Shown piece after piece: positions 15,983 to 24,521 of a stretch of DNA of 64,000 bases. Under the pieces are notes generated by a model. It was given only the letters and a program-made list of their open reading frames with translations, ran no database searches and had not been told where the DNA came from. The DNA is from Pararhizobium polonicum (lineage in GTDB: Bacteria; Pseudomonadota; Alphaproteobacteria; Rhizobiales; Rhizobiaceae), in NCBI RefSeq assembly GCF_001687365.1, contig NZ_LGLV01000009.1, positions 186,001-250,000 on the forward strand. Direction: 5' to 3'. Numbering within the stretch: position 1 is the first letter of the stretch; each line of letters begins with the position of its first letter. Made by a program: the position numbers and the translations under genes.

Positions 15983-17761
15983 ATGGCATTGACGACAGAT
16001 TTCCCGGGCATCAATCCCGTCATCAGGGCGGCCGAGCACAAGCAGGATTATGCGCGCTACCGGATCGTTCCGGCCCGCCATCCCGGCCGCCTGGTCGGTA
16101 CGATTTTCGCAGGCCTGATCATCGCGGCCATTCTCTATTCCACCTTCACCAACCCGCGCTGGGGCTGGAACGTCTTTGCCGAGTGGTTCTTTTCCGAACC
16201 CGTGCTTGCCGGTCTCGGCAGGACGCTGCTTCTGACGGTGCTGGCCACGGTGTCGGGTTCGGTGCTGGGGACAGCGCTGGCGCTCGCCCGGGTGTCGAGA
16301 TCGCCGCTGCTTTCGGGCCTGTCCTGGGGCTACGTCTGGCTGCTGCGCTCCATCCCGCTGATCGTGCTTCTCCTGATCCTCAACAACCTCGGCTATCTCT
16401 ACGAGACGATCCGGATCGGCGTCCCGTTCACCAACGCGCTCCTGTTTGAATATCCCACCGTGCAATTGCTGACACCCTTTGCGGCGGCCTTTCTCGGGCT
16501 GACGCTCAACCAGTCCGCCTTCTTCTCCGAAATCGTGCGTGGCGGTATCCTGTCCGTCGATCAGGGACAGTTCGAGGCGGCTGCCGCCCTCGGTCTGCCG
16601 CGCCGCCGTCAGGTGTTCCGCATCGTCATGCCGCAGGCCATGCGCTCGATCCTGCCCACAGGCTTCAACGAGATCATCGGTTTGGCAAAGAGCACGTCGA
16701 TGGTCTACGTGCTGGCCCTGCCGGAACTGTTCTACACGGTCCAGGTCATCTATCGCCGCAACCTCGAAGTCATCCCGCTGCTGATGGTGGCGACGGCCTG
16801 GTATCTGGTCATCATGACCGTGCTGTCGATCGCCCAGCACTATATCGAGCGCTATTTCTCCAGGGGTGCCGTGCGCAACCCGGTTCCGCTGCCGTTTCAA
16901 GCGCTCCTGGCGCAGTTTCGCCGCCCGGCGCCGGCGCCTGTTGCCGCTGCGAGCCCTGCCGCCCAGCAGTCCGGTTTTCGTGACGCGCCCCTGATGCGAA
17001 CCGGCGGTACTGTACGCATTCACGGTATTTCCAAGAGCTTCGGATCTTTGAAAGTCCTCGACACGATCGATCTGACCCTGCCTGCCGGCAGTGTTACCGC
17101 CATTCTCGGTCCCTCCGGCTCGGGCAAGTCGACGCTGCTGCGCGCCATCAATCATCTGGAGCGCGTCGATAGCGGTTTCATCTCCGTCGATGGCGATCTC
17201 GTCGGCTATCGCCAGAATGGCGAGACGCTTTATGAACTGAAGGAAAAGGACATTCTCAAGCGCCGCGCCGACATCGGCATGGTGTTCCAGAGCTTCAACC
17301 TTTTCCCGCATCTGACCGTGCTCGAAAACCTGATCGAAGCGCCGATGCAGGTCCGCGGTATCGACCGCGAGCAAGCCATCCGGCTTGCCGGCGAATTGCT
17401 TGCCCGTGTCGGCCTCAGCGACAAGATCCATGCCTATCCCCGCCAGCTGTCCGGCGGTCAGCAGCAGCGCGTCGCCATCGCCCGCGCTCTGGCGCTGAAG
17501 CCGAAGGTGCTGCTGTTCGACGAGCCGACCTCGGCCCTCGATCCGGAACTGGTCGGCGAAGTGCTCGATGTCATCAAGGAGCTGGCGCGCACTGGCACGA
17601 CGCTGGTCATCGTCACCCACGAAGTCGGCTTTGCCCGCGAAGTGGCCGATACGGTCGTGTTCATGGATGGTGGCCACATTCTGGAGGCGGGTCCGCCCGC
17701 CCGCATCTTCAGCCAGGCGGATCATCCGCGCACCCGCGAATTCCTCGCAAAAGTTCTCTAG
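15983..17761 (+). CDS. Amino-acid ABC transporter, permease and ATPase fused in one chain
   Basis: 592 residues. Residues ~1-290 are a family-3 amino-acid permease with membrane helices and an EAA loop (EAAAALGLPRRRQVF, near 197-211). A Pro/Ala-rich linker follows near 310-330. The rest is a polar amino-acid ATPase with Walker A GPSGSGKST near 375-383, LSGGQQQRV near 489-497 and Walker B LLFDEPTSALDPE near 511. In most bacteria these are separate proteins (TcyB and TcyC type). A homodimer of this chain would supply both pores and both ATPase sites. Followed by two binding-protein genes. Cystine-like or S-substituted cysteine transport is inferred. Confidence 0.9.
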   Translation: MALTTDFPGINPVIRAAEHKQDYARYRIVPARHPGRLVGTIFAGLIIAAILYSTFTNPRWGWNVFAEWFFSEPVLAGLGRTLLLTVLATVSGSVLGTALALARVSRSPLLSGLSWGYVWLLRSIPLIVLLLILNNLGYLYETIRIGVPFTNALLFEYPTVQLLTPFAAAFLGLTLNQSAFFSEIVRGGILSVDQGQFEAAAALGLPRRRQVFRIVMPQAMRSILPTGFNEIIGLAKSTSMVYVLALPELFYTVQVIYRRNLEVIPLLMVATAWYLVIMTVLSIAQHYIERYFSRGAVRNPVPLPFQALLAQFRRPAPAPVAAASPAAQQSGFRDAPLMRTGGTVRIHGISKSFGSLKVLDTIDLTLPAGSVTAILGPSGSGKSTLLRAINHLERVDSGFISVDGDLVGYRQNGETLYELKEKDILKRRADIGMVFQSFNLFPHLTVLENLIEAPMQVRGIDREQAIRLAGELLARVGLSDKIHAYPRQLSGGQQQRVAIARALALKPKVLLFDEPTSALDPELVGEVLDVIKELARTGTTLVIVTHEVGFAREVADTVVFMDGGHILEAGPPARIFSQADHPRTREFLAKVL

Positions 17762-17839
17762 CAGCTTCCCGGCCGCTTGAGCGGACGGGATGGGACTATC
17801 GACAATCACAACCATAAGATGAAAATGGAGACGGGAAAC

Positions 17840-18784
17840 ATGACATTCTTATACAGAGCCAAACGCCTGATGGCCGGCGCGGTGACCATTGCGGCTCTTG
17901 GCATCGGATCCGCGCAGGCCGCCGACAAGTTCGACCTGAGCCCGGAGCAGCCGAACCGCCTGCGGGTCGAGAAGAACGAGAAGCGTATCGAAGAGGTCAA
18001 GGACTTCAAATTCGTCGAAGATGGCGTCTTCACCGTCGGCATCAGCACCAGCGGCAATCTTCCGCTGCATGACTATGCATCCGATTCCAAAACGGTCATC
18101 GGCTATGACGTCGATTTCGCGCAGGTTCTTGCCGACAGCCTGGGGCGGAAGCTCGAACTGGTCTCCGTCGCATGGGCCGATTGGCCGCTCGGCCTGACGT
18201 CGGGCAAGTTCGACGCCGTGATCTCGAATGTGACGGTGACCGAAGAGCGCAAGCAGAAATTCGACTTCTCCACCTATCGCAAGGATGAGCTGGGCTTCTA
18301 CGTCAAGGCCGAAAGCCCGATCACCACGATCCGGGAGCCGAAGGATATCGCCGGTCTGAAAGTCATCACCGACGCCGGAACCAACCAGGAGAAGATCTTG
18401 CTCGAATGGGACCGCCAGAACGTCGCGGCCGGGCTGAAGCCAGTCGAGGTACAATATTACGACGATGATGCGGTCCGGAACCTGGCCGTCCAGTCCGGCA
18501 GGGCTGATGTCGTTTTGAGCGTCAATGCGACCCAGGCCTATGCGGCGGCGCTGAGCGGCAAGACCAAGCTCGTCGGCACTCTCAGCGGCGGCTGGCCGAT
18601 TACCGCCGAGATCGCGGTGACCACGCGCAAGGACAGTGGCCTGGCGGCGCCGCTCACGCATGTCGTCAACGATCTGATTGCCAGCGGTGCCTACCGGAAG
18701 GTTCTGGATACCTGGAGCCTCGGTTCGGAGGCCATCGATGAAGCCAAGACCAATCCGCCCGGCCTGCCGAAGAGCGGTTCGTAA
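17840..18784 (+). CDS. Amino-acid ABC transporter substrate-binding protein, copy 1
   Basis: 314 residues with a Sec signal peptide cleaved after AQA near residue 27. The mature chain has the family-3 features: GYDVDFAQVLADSLGRKLELV, SGKFDAVISNVTVTEERKQKFDF and AGTNQEKILLEW. ATG at 17840 follows GGAGACGGGA; an ATG at 17819 is an alternative. It is directly behind the fused permease/ATPase gene and should be its periplasmic receptor. A close paralogue follows at 18862, sharing many blocks (for example KFDFSTYR and TNPPGLPKS), so the pair arose by tandem duplication. Confidence 0.9.
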   Translation: MTFLYRAKRLMAGAVTIAALGIGSAQAADKFDLSPEQPNRLRVEKNEKRIEEVKDFKFVEDGVFTVGISTSGNLPLHDYASDSKTVIGYDVDFAQVLADSLGRKLELVSVAWADWPLGLTSGKFDAVISNVTVTEERKQKFDFSTYRKDELGFYVKAESPITTIREPKDIAGLKVITDAGTNQEKILLEWDRQNVAAGLKPVEVQYYDDDAVRNLAVQSGRADVVLSVNATQAYAAALSGKTKLVGTLSGGWPITAEIAVTTRKDSGLAAPLTHVVNDLIASGAYRKVLDTWSLGSEAIDEAKTNPPGLPKSGS

Positions 18785-18797
18785 TCCTGCAAGAACC

Positions 18798-18827
18798 GAA
18801 CCGGCGCCGTTTGCGCAGCGCCGGTTC
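18798..18827 (+). promoter_or_regulatory. Intercistronic hairpin between the two binding-protein genes
   Basis: Arms GAACCGGCGC (18798-18807) and GCGCCGGTTC (18818-18827) with a 10-nt loop, beginning 14 nt after the first binding-protein stop. No T-tract follows, so it is more likely a 3'-end stabiliser that raises the level of the first binding protein than a full terminator. Confidence 0.6.
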
Positions 18828-18861
18828 GAGCAAGACTGTTTCTCATATGGAGACGATGACA

Positions 18862-19800
18862 ATGACCCGCAGATCGGCCTTTCGGAATGTCTTGCTTGGC
18901 GCCCTGGCGTCTGCCTTTGCCATGTTCGGTACGGCTTATGCCGGCGATGCATTCGATCTCAGCCGCGAGCAATCGGGCCGCATCCGGGCGCAGAAGAACG
19001 AAGCCGCCATCGCAGCGATTGCAAAGGATTTCAAATTTGTAACGCCGGGCAAGTTCACCGTTGCGGTCAGTCCCGGCGGCCCGCCGCTCGCCACCTATGC
19101 GACGGACGCGGCAACCGTGGTCGGCGCGGATCCGGACTATGCATCCGCTGTCGCCGACAGTCTCGGGCTTGAACTGGAGCTTGTGCCGGTCGCCTGGATC
19201 GACTGGCCGCTTGGCCTGGCATCCGGCAAGTACGACGCGGTGATCTCCAATGTCGGCGTCACCGAGCAGCGCAAGGAGAAATTCGATTTCTCCACCTATC
19301 GGCAGGGACTACACGGTTTCTTCGTCAAATCCGATAGCGTGATCACATCCATCAGGGAGCCGAAGGACGCCGCCGGTCTCAGGATCATCGTCGGTGCCGG
19401 CACCAATCAGGAGCGTATCCTGCTTCGATGGAACGAGGAAAACGTCGCCACCGGACTGAAACCGCTGGAGCTGCAATATTACGACGACGAGGCTGCAAGC
19501 CTGCTGGCGCTGTCTTCCAAACGTGCCGACGTGATCGTCCAGCCGCATGCGCAGCTGGTCTACATTGCCTCCCGCGACCATAACATCAAGCGTGTCGGCA
19601 CGCTCAGCGCCGGCTGGCCCGACCGCTCGGACGTGGCCATTGCCACGAAGAAGGGGAGCGGTCTGGCAGACGCGCTGACCACCGCCACCAACGGCCTGAT
19701 CGGCAGTGGCGTCTACGCTCAAATTCTGAACCGGTGGCATCTTTCCGAGGAGGCCTTGCCAAAATCGGAAACCAATCCACCCGGCCTGCCGAAGTCCTGA
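18862..19800 (+). CDS. Amino-acid ABC transporter substrate-binding protein, copy 2
   Basis: 312 residues, signal peptide MTRRSAFRNVLLGALASAF and on, cleaved after AYA near residue 27. It parallels copy 1 along its whole length (DLSREQ, VAWIDWPLGLASGKYDAVISN, AGTNQERILLRW, TNPPGLPKS). The region around residues 45-70 differs, which may alter the ligand pocket. Three ATGs (18847, 18856, 18862) are in frame; 18862 has GGAG at the best spacing. Two receptors feeding one fused membrane component would widen the substrate range. Next gene starts 14 bp later. Confidence 0.88.
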   Translation: MTRRSAFRNVLLGALASAFAMFGTAYAGDAFDLSREQSGRIRAQKNEAAIAAIAKDFKFVTPGKFTVAVSPGGPPLATYATDAATVVGADPDYASAVADSLGLELELVPVAWIDWPLGLASGKYDAVISNVGVTEQRKEKFDFSTYRQGLHGFFVKSDSVITSIREPKDAAGLRIIVGAGTNQERILLRWNEENVATGLKPLELQYYDDEAASLLALSSKRADVIVQPHAQLVYIASRDHNIKRVGTLSAGWPDRSDVAIATKKGSGLADALTTATNGLIGSGVYAQILNRWHLSEEALPKSETNPPGLPKS

Positions 19801-19814
19801 GCAGGAGACGCAGA

Positions 19815-20855
19815 ATGACTGACATCACACCGTCTATCAGCCATATCGGCTTTCTGACGCCGGGCAATTATCCGGCCGACGATCCGCTGTCCGGGTTGGA
19901 AAAGGCGCTGCAGCTTCTGGAATATGGCGAAGAACTCGGCTTCCAAAGTGCCTGGGCACGCCAGCGGCATCTGGAACCGGGTATCTCGTCGGCAACCGCC
20001 TTTCTGGCGGCCGCGACGCAGCGCACCAGCCGCATCCAACTTGGAACGGCGGTTATCCCGATCGGCTATGAAAGCCCTTACCGCTTGGCCGAAGATCTCT
20101 CGACGGTCGATGTCCTGTCGCGCGGGCGTCTCAACATCGGCCTGAGCGCCGGGCGGCCGCTGCATGCCGATCTGATCGCGCCGCTGGTCTTTGACGATGG
20201 CTGGGAAAGCAACGACTTCTCCCACGCGCGCGTCCTGCGTTTCGTCGACAATCTGCACAGCAACCCGGTCGGCGACGAGACCACCTTCATCAAGACGCCC
20301 TTCGGGCCGCAAAGGCCGCGGCTGCAGCCTTATGCCAAAGGGCTGACCGATCGCATCTGGTATGGCGGCGGTTCGCTGCGCTCGGCCGGCTGGGCGGGCA
20401 AAAACCACTTCAACCTTTTGATCGGCAATGTCACCACGGGGGAGGAGACGGATGACTTCTTCGTCGCCCAGTCGCGCCAGCTGGAAGTCTACAAGGCAAG
20501 TGGTGGCGGCGGCAGACGTGTCGCGCTCGGCCGCGTCATCGTCCCTCTCGACAGTGCCGATGGGCACACCCGCAAGCGTTATCTCGATTATGCGACGGGG
20601 CGCCATGAGCGGACGTTGACGCCCCAGGGCGAGCGGCGCACACTCTTTGCCAGCGATCTTGTCGGCAGTTCGGAGCAGATCCTCGAACGGCTGCTTGCCG
20701 ATCCCATCCTGCCGCATGTCAGCGAACTCAGGCTCGAGCTTCCGTATGAATTCGAGGACGAGGAATACCGCCAGATCATCCACGATTTCGCCACGCTCAT
20801 CGCACCACGCCTCGGCTGGCTCGATGGCGCGGGCCGCGAAAAACGCACGGCGTAG
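19815..20855 (+). CDS. LLM-class flavin-dependent oxidoreductase
   Basis: 346 residues of luciferase-like TIM barrel. EYGEELGFQSAWARQRHLEPG near residues 36-56 and GTAVIPIGYESPYRLAEDLSTVDVLSRGR are the family signatures, with LGRVIVPLDSADG later. It needs FMNH2 or F420-type cofactor; in this taxon FMNH2 is expected. RBS AGGAGACGCAGA precedes the ATG. It is the third such enzyme of the cluster and directly follows the two binding-protein genes, so it may process the imported compound. Substrate unknown. Confidence 0.86.
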   Translation: MTDITPSISHIGFLTPGNYPADDPLSGLEKALQLLEYGEELGFQSAWARQRHLEPGISSATAFLAAATQRTSRIQLGTAVIPIGYESPYRLAEDLSTVDVLSRGRLNIGLSAGRPLHADLIAPLVFDDGWESNDFSHARVLRFVDNLHSNPVGDETTFIKTPFGPQRPRLQPYAKGLTDRIWYGGGSLRSAGWAGKNHFNLLIGNVTTGEETDDFFVAQSRQLEVYKASGGGGRRVALGRVIVPLDSADGHTRKRYLDYATGRHERTLTPQGERRTLFASDLVGSSEQILERLLADPILPHVSELRLELPYEFEDEEYRQIIHDFATLIAPRLGWLDGAGREKRTA

Positions 20856-20909
20856 ACGGCAGCGAGCATCGTTCCGCCCAAAGCGCCCATATCCATAGGG
20901 ATAAGAACA

Positions 20910-21506
20910 TTGACCAAAATCGTTGAGTATTTCTTTTCCATCGGCTCGCCCTGGTCCTATATCGGCTTTGACGCGTTCGTCGATCTGGCGGCGAAGAACG
21001 AGGTCGAGATCAAACCGTATCTGACGACGGTCGTCGAAGAGAATGGCGGGATATTCTCGCGCAATCGCCCCGAAATCCGCCGGGGCTATTGGACACGCGA
21101 TCTGAAACGCTGGGCGCGTGTGCGCGGCAAGACGCTGATCCTCGAAAGCCGTCCCGCGTTGAGCGACCCCGCGCCGGCATCTCTCATCGTGATCGCCGCC
21201 TATCTCGACGGCAAGGACTGGATCGGCCTGACCCGCGCCTTGCAGCATGCTTTCTGGAGCGAGGCAAAGGATATCGGCCAGCCGCGCATACGGGCGGCGA
21301 TTGCCGACGCGGCGGGCTTCGACGGAGCCGGCCTCTTGAAGCGGCAGGCGGACGACGACGTGCGGGCCAAATGGGCTGCCGATCGCGAACACGCGATAAA
21401 GCGCGGCGTCTTTGGCTTTCCGACCTTCCTCTACGAGGACGAGCTATACTGGGGGCAGGACAATCTGCCCTTTCTTGAACGCCACATTCATGGCGACAGG
21501 CCTTAG
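20910..21506 (+). CDS. DsbA-family protein, 2-hydroxychromene-2-carboxylate isomerase / GST-kappa-like, TTG start
   Basis: 198 residues. The N-terminus VEYFFSIGSPWSYIGFDAF is the hallmark of the HCCA isomerase/GST-kappa branch, in which Ser of SPWSY activates glutathione instead of a CxxC pair. GVFGFPTFLYEDELYWGQDNL near the C-terminus is the cis-proline region of the thioredoxin fold. No upstream ATG fits, and TTG at 20910 follows AGGGATAAG. No naphthalene-degradation genes are near, so a glutathione transferase or isomerase role in sulfur metabolism is more plausible than chromene isomerisation; this is inference. Confidence 0.83.
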   Translation: MTKIVEYFFSIGSPWSYIGFDAFVDLAAKNEVEIKPYLTTVVEENGGIFSRNRPEIRRGYWTRDLKRWARVRGKTLILESRPALSDPAPASLIVIAAYLDGKDWIGLTRALQHAFWSEAKDIGQPRIRAAIADAAGFDGAGLLKRQADDDVRAKWAADREHAIKRGVFGFPTFLYEDELYWGQDNLPFLERHIHGDRP

Positions 21507-21595
21507 CCAAAGAGTACGAATTTGGGCCGGGTACGCGACCACGCCGGACGATCGAGCGGGTTGCACAGGCCGACACCAACCAGACGCAGGACATC

Positions 21596-22780
21596 ATGAG
21601 CGACAGCGACCACAGATCAAAGAACCTTGGGCCCAATACGCAGCTGGTCAGGGCGGGGTATGATCCCTTCGACTATCACGGTTTCATCAATCCCCCCACG
21701 GTTCGCGCATCGACGGTGCTTTTCCCGAATGCCGCGGCGATGGAAACCCATAGTCAAAAGTATACCTATGCCACCCGCGGCACACCGACGACGGATGCCT
21801 TGTGTGATGCCGTCAACGCGCTGGAAGGGGCTGCCGGCACCATCCTCGTGCCGTCGGGCCTTGCGGCGGTCACCCTTGCATTCCTGGCCTATCTCTCTCC
21901 GGGCGATCACGTGCTGATTGTCGATTCCGTCTACGGCAACGTCCGCCATTTCTGCGATACGATGCTCAAGCGCTTCGGCGTCGAGGTCGAATATTACGAT
22001 CCCTCCGTCGGAGCGGCGATCGAAACCCTCTTCAAGCCGAACACCAGACTCGTTCATCTCGAAGCACCGGGTTCGAATACGTTCGAGATGCAGGATGTTC
22101 CCGCGATTGCCGCCGTCGCTCACCGGCATGATGCGGTGGTGACGATGGACAATGCCTGGGCGACGCCTCTCTATTTCAGGCCGCTCGATTTCGGCGTCGA
22201 TATCTCGATCCAGGCTTCCACCAAATATCCGGCCGGTCACTCCGACATTCTTTTGGGGACCGTTTCAGCCAACGCCGAACACTGGAAACGCCTCAGACAG
22301 GCGAATGGCGCGCTCGGCATCTGCGGAGCAGCCGACGATGCCTATCAGGTCTTGCGCGGGCTGCGCACCATGGGTGTGCGTCTGGAGCGCCATCAGTCCG
22401 GCGCGCTCGAGATCGCCCGCTGGCTGGAGGCCCGCAGCGAGGTGGCGCGCGTGCTGCATCCTGCGTTGCCGAGTTTCCCCGGCCATGACATCTGGAAGCG
22501 GGATTTCAAGGGTGCAAGCGGCGTCTTCTCGTTTGTGCTCGCTGTTGCCCGCAAGGATGAATTCAAGGCGAAAGCCCAGTCGTTTCTGGATGGTCTTTCG
22601 CTTTTCGGGCTTGGCTATTCCTGGGGCGGTTTTTCGAGCCTGGCACTCCACGTCGATCTGGAGGAGCGGCGCATTTTGCAAGCGCCGGACGAAGGCCCGG
22701 TTTTGCGCCTTCATATCGGTCTTGAAGATGTCGCCGATCTCAAGGCGGATCTCGCGAAAGGTTTTGCCGCGCTTCAATGA
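21596..22780 (+). CDS. metC: Cystathionine beta-lyase (PLP-dependent C-S lyase)
   Basis: 394 residues, the usual MetC length. Features of the Cys/Met PLP family are TYATRGTPTTDAL near residues 58-70, the APGSNTFEMQDVP segment, MDNAWATPL near 184-192 and the Schiff-base lysine in IQASTKYPAGHSD near residue 209. It cleaves cystathionine to homocysteine, pyruvate and ammonia, and related enzymes also cleave other cysteine S-conjugates. As the last gene of the S-alkylcysteine cluster it could release thiols from imported conjugates. Convergent with the ABC ATPase gene to its right. Confidence 0.88.
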   Translation: MSDSDHRSKNLGPNTQLVRAGYDPFDYHGFINPPTVRASTVLFPNAAAMETHSQKYTYATRGTPTTDALCDAVNALEGAAGTILVPSGLAAVTLAFLAYLSPGDHVLIVDSVYGNVRHFCDTMLKRFGVEVEYYDPSVGAAIETLFKPNTRLVHLEAPGSNTFEMQDVPAIAAVAHRHDAVVTMDNAWATPLYFRPLDFGVDISIQASTKYPAGHSDILLGTVSANAEHWKRLRQANGALGICGAADDAYQVLRGLRTMGVRLERHQSGALEIARWLEARSEVARVLHPALPSFPGHDIWKRDFKGASGVFSFVLAVARKDEFKAKAQSFLDGLSLFGLGYSWGGFSSLALHVDLEERRILQAPDEGPVLRLHIGLEDVADLKADLAKGFAALQ

Positions 22781-22913
22781 TAGAGGGGGACATGGTGGCT
22801 CCACGTCAGCGGCCGTATCCCCTGCAATCACACGCAGCGGCACTGCCCGGAAAGGGCATGGATGTGGCCGGTACCGCCGTCCGGAATCAGTCCACGCCGT
22901 GTCATCGTATGTT

Positions 22914-24521
22914 TCAGTCGTTTGCCTTGAGAGCAGACCCTCTGGCGATGGCTTCATCCAGCCAGCCCGGGCGCATTTCCGGGACAGAGGCAATCAGCTT
23001 TTCGGTATAGGGATCGAAAGGCGGCGCCAATACCTCGGCCTTGCGGCCATAACGCACAACCTTGCCGCCGAGCATGACCGCGACCGTGTCGGCGATCGCC
23101 CGTACGATGGCGAGATCGTGGGTGATGAACAGATAGGATGTGCCGGCCTCGTTTTGCAGGCGCATCAGGAGATCGAGAATGCCTTCGGCGACCAGCGGAT
23201 CGAGCGCCGAGGTGGGCTCGTCGCAGATGATCAGCTTGGGATCCGCCGCAAGCGCGCGAGCGATGCAGATGCGTTGCTTCTGCCCGCCGGACAATTCGGC
23301 CGGATAGCGGCTGAGCATCCCGCGTGGAAGCTCGATCTGGTCGAGCAGGGTGGCCACGCGGCTTTTGAGCGCGGCGCCCTTCAGGCCGAAATAGAAGGCG
23401 AGGGGCCGTGACAGGATCGCCTCGACGGTCTGGCGCGGATTAAGGGCAAGATCGGGTATCTGGTTGACGATCTGGATATTGCGCAGCGTGTCAGGCGTGC
23501 GCGCGGCAAGCCCGTTCGCCAGTTCCTTGCCGTCGAAGCTCAAGGTTCCGGAAGAGGCCGGAAGCAGGCCGGTGACAACGCGCGCCAGTGTCGATTTCCC
23601 CGAACCGGATTCGCCGACCACCGCGAGCGTTTCGCCGCGGCCGAGATCAAGGGTCACATCCTGGAGAACGGGTATGCCCGGTATGTAGCCTGCGTCTATT
23701 CCCTTGATGGTTAAAAGGCTGTCGGGTGCCTGTTCCCGGGCCGGCTTTTCCGACTGGCGCATGGAAACGAGCTGCCGGGTATAGTCTTCTGTCGGCGCAT
23801 TGAAGATATCGTCGACCGTGCCACGCTCGACCATCTTGCCGTGACGGAGCACCAGAATTTCATCGGCGACCTGGGCGACGACGGCCAGATCGTGGGAGAT
23901 GTAGAGTGCGGACGTGCTGGTGAGAGCGATGGCCTGCTTGATGGCGGCGAGAACCTCGATCTGCGTGGTGACGTCGAGCGCGGTGGTCGGTTCGTCGAAC
24001 ACGATCAGTTCCGGTTTCGGGCAAAGCGCCATCGCCGTCATGGCACGTTGCAACTGGCCGCCGGAGCCCTGGTGCGGATAGCGGTCGCCGAAATTCCGCG
24101 GGTCCGGCAGGCCGAGAAGGGCGAAGAGTTCCTTGGCGCGCTCCATCGCCTCGGCGCGGCCCATCAGCCCGTGCCAGAGCGTGGCTTCGATGACCTGATC
24201 GATCAGCCGGTGCGCCGGGTTGAAGGCCGCTGCCGCCGACTGGGCGACATAGGTGACGACGGCACCGCGCAGCAGGCGCGTGTCCCGGTTGGACAGGTGC
24301 AGGATATCGCGGCCGTTCAGCTCCGCGCGGCCGCCGGTGATGTGCAGGCCGTCACGGCTATGGCCGAGCGAGGCCAGGCCGATCGTCGACTTGCCGGCGC
24401 CGGATTCGCCGATCAGCCCGAGAACACGGCCCTTTTCGAGATCGAACGACACCTTGTCGACGATCACCGCATCGCCTGCCTTGATTTCGAGATCGGTGAC
24501 TTTCAGCAGGAGTTCAGCCAT
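22914..24521 (-). CDS. Oligopeptide-type ABC transporter, two ATP-binding domains fused
   Basis: 535 residues with two full nucleotide-binding domains, as in YejF. Walker A motifs GESGAGKST at 38-46 and GESGSGKST near 300-310, and both signature motifs (a modified GSGGQLQRAM in the first, LSGGQKQRICIAR in the second) are visible. The first domain has GSGGQ in place of LSGGQ. It energises the second peptide-type importer of the window and overlaps the permease gene upstream by 8 bp. Last gene of the operon; convergent with metC. Confidence 0.9.
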   Translation of the reverse strand: MAELLLKVTDLEIKAGDAVIVDKVSFDLEKGRVLGLIGESGAGKSTIGLASLGHSRDGLHITGGRAELNGRDILHLSNRDTRLLRGAVVTYVAQSAAAAFNPAHRLIDQVIEATLWHGLMGRAEAMERAKELFALLGLPDPRNFGDRYPHQGSGGQLQRAMTAMALCPKPELIVFDEPTTALDVTTQIEVLAAIKQAIALTSTSALYISHDLAVVAQVADEILVLRHGKMVERGTVDDIFNAPTEDYTRQLVSMRQSEKPAREQAPDSLLTIKGIDAGYIPGIPVLQDVTLDLGRGETLAVVGESGSGKSTLARVVTGLLPASSGTLSFDGKELANGLAARTPDTLRNIQIVNQIPDLALNPRQTVEAILSRPLAFYFGLKGAALKSRVATLLDQIELPRGMLSRYPAELSGGQKQRICIARALAADPKLIICDEPTSALDPLVAEGILDLLMRLQNEAGTSYLFITHDLAIVRAIADTVAVMLGGKVVRYGRKAEVLAPPFDPYTEKLIASVPEMRPGWLDEAIARGSALKAND

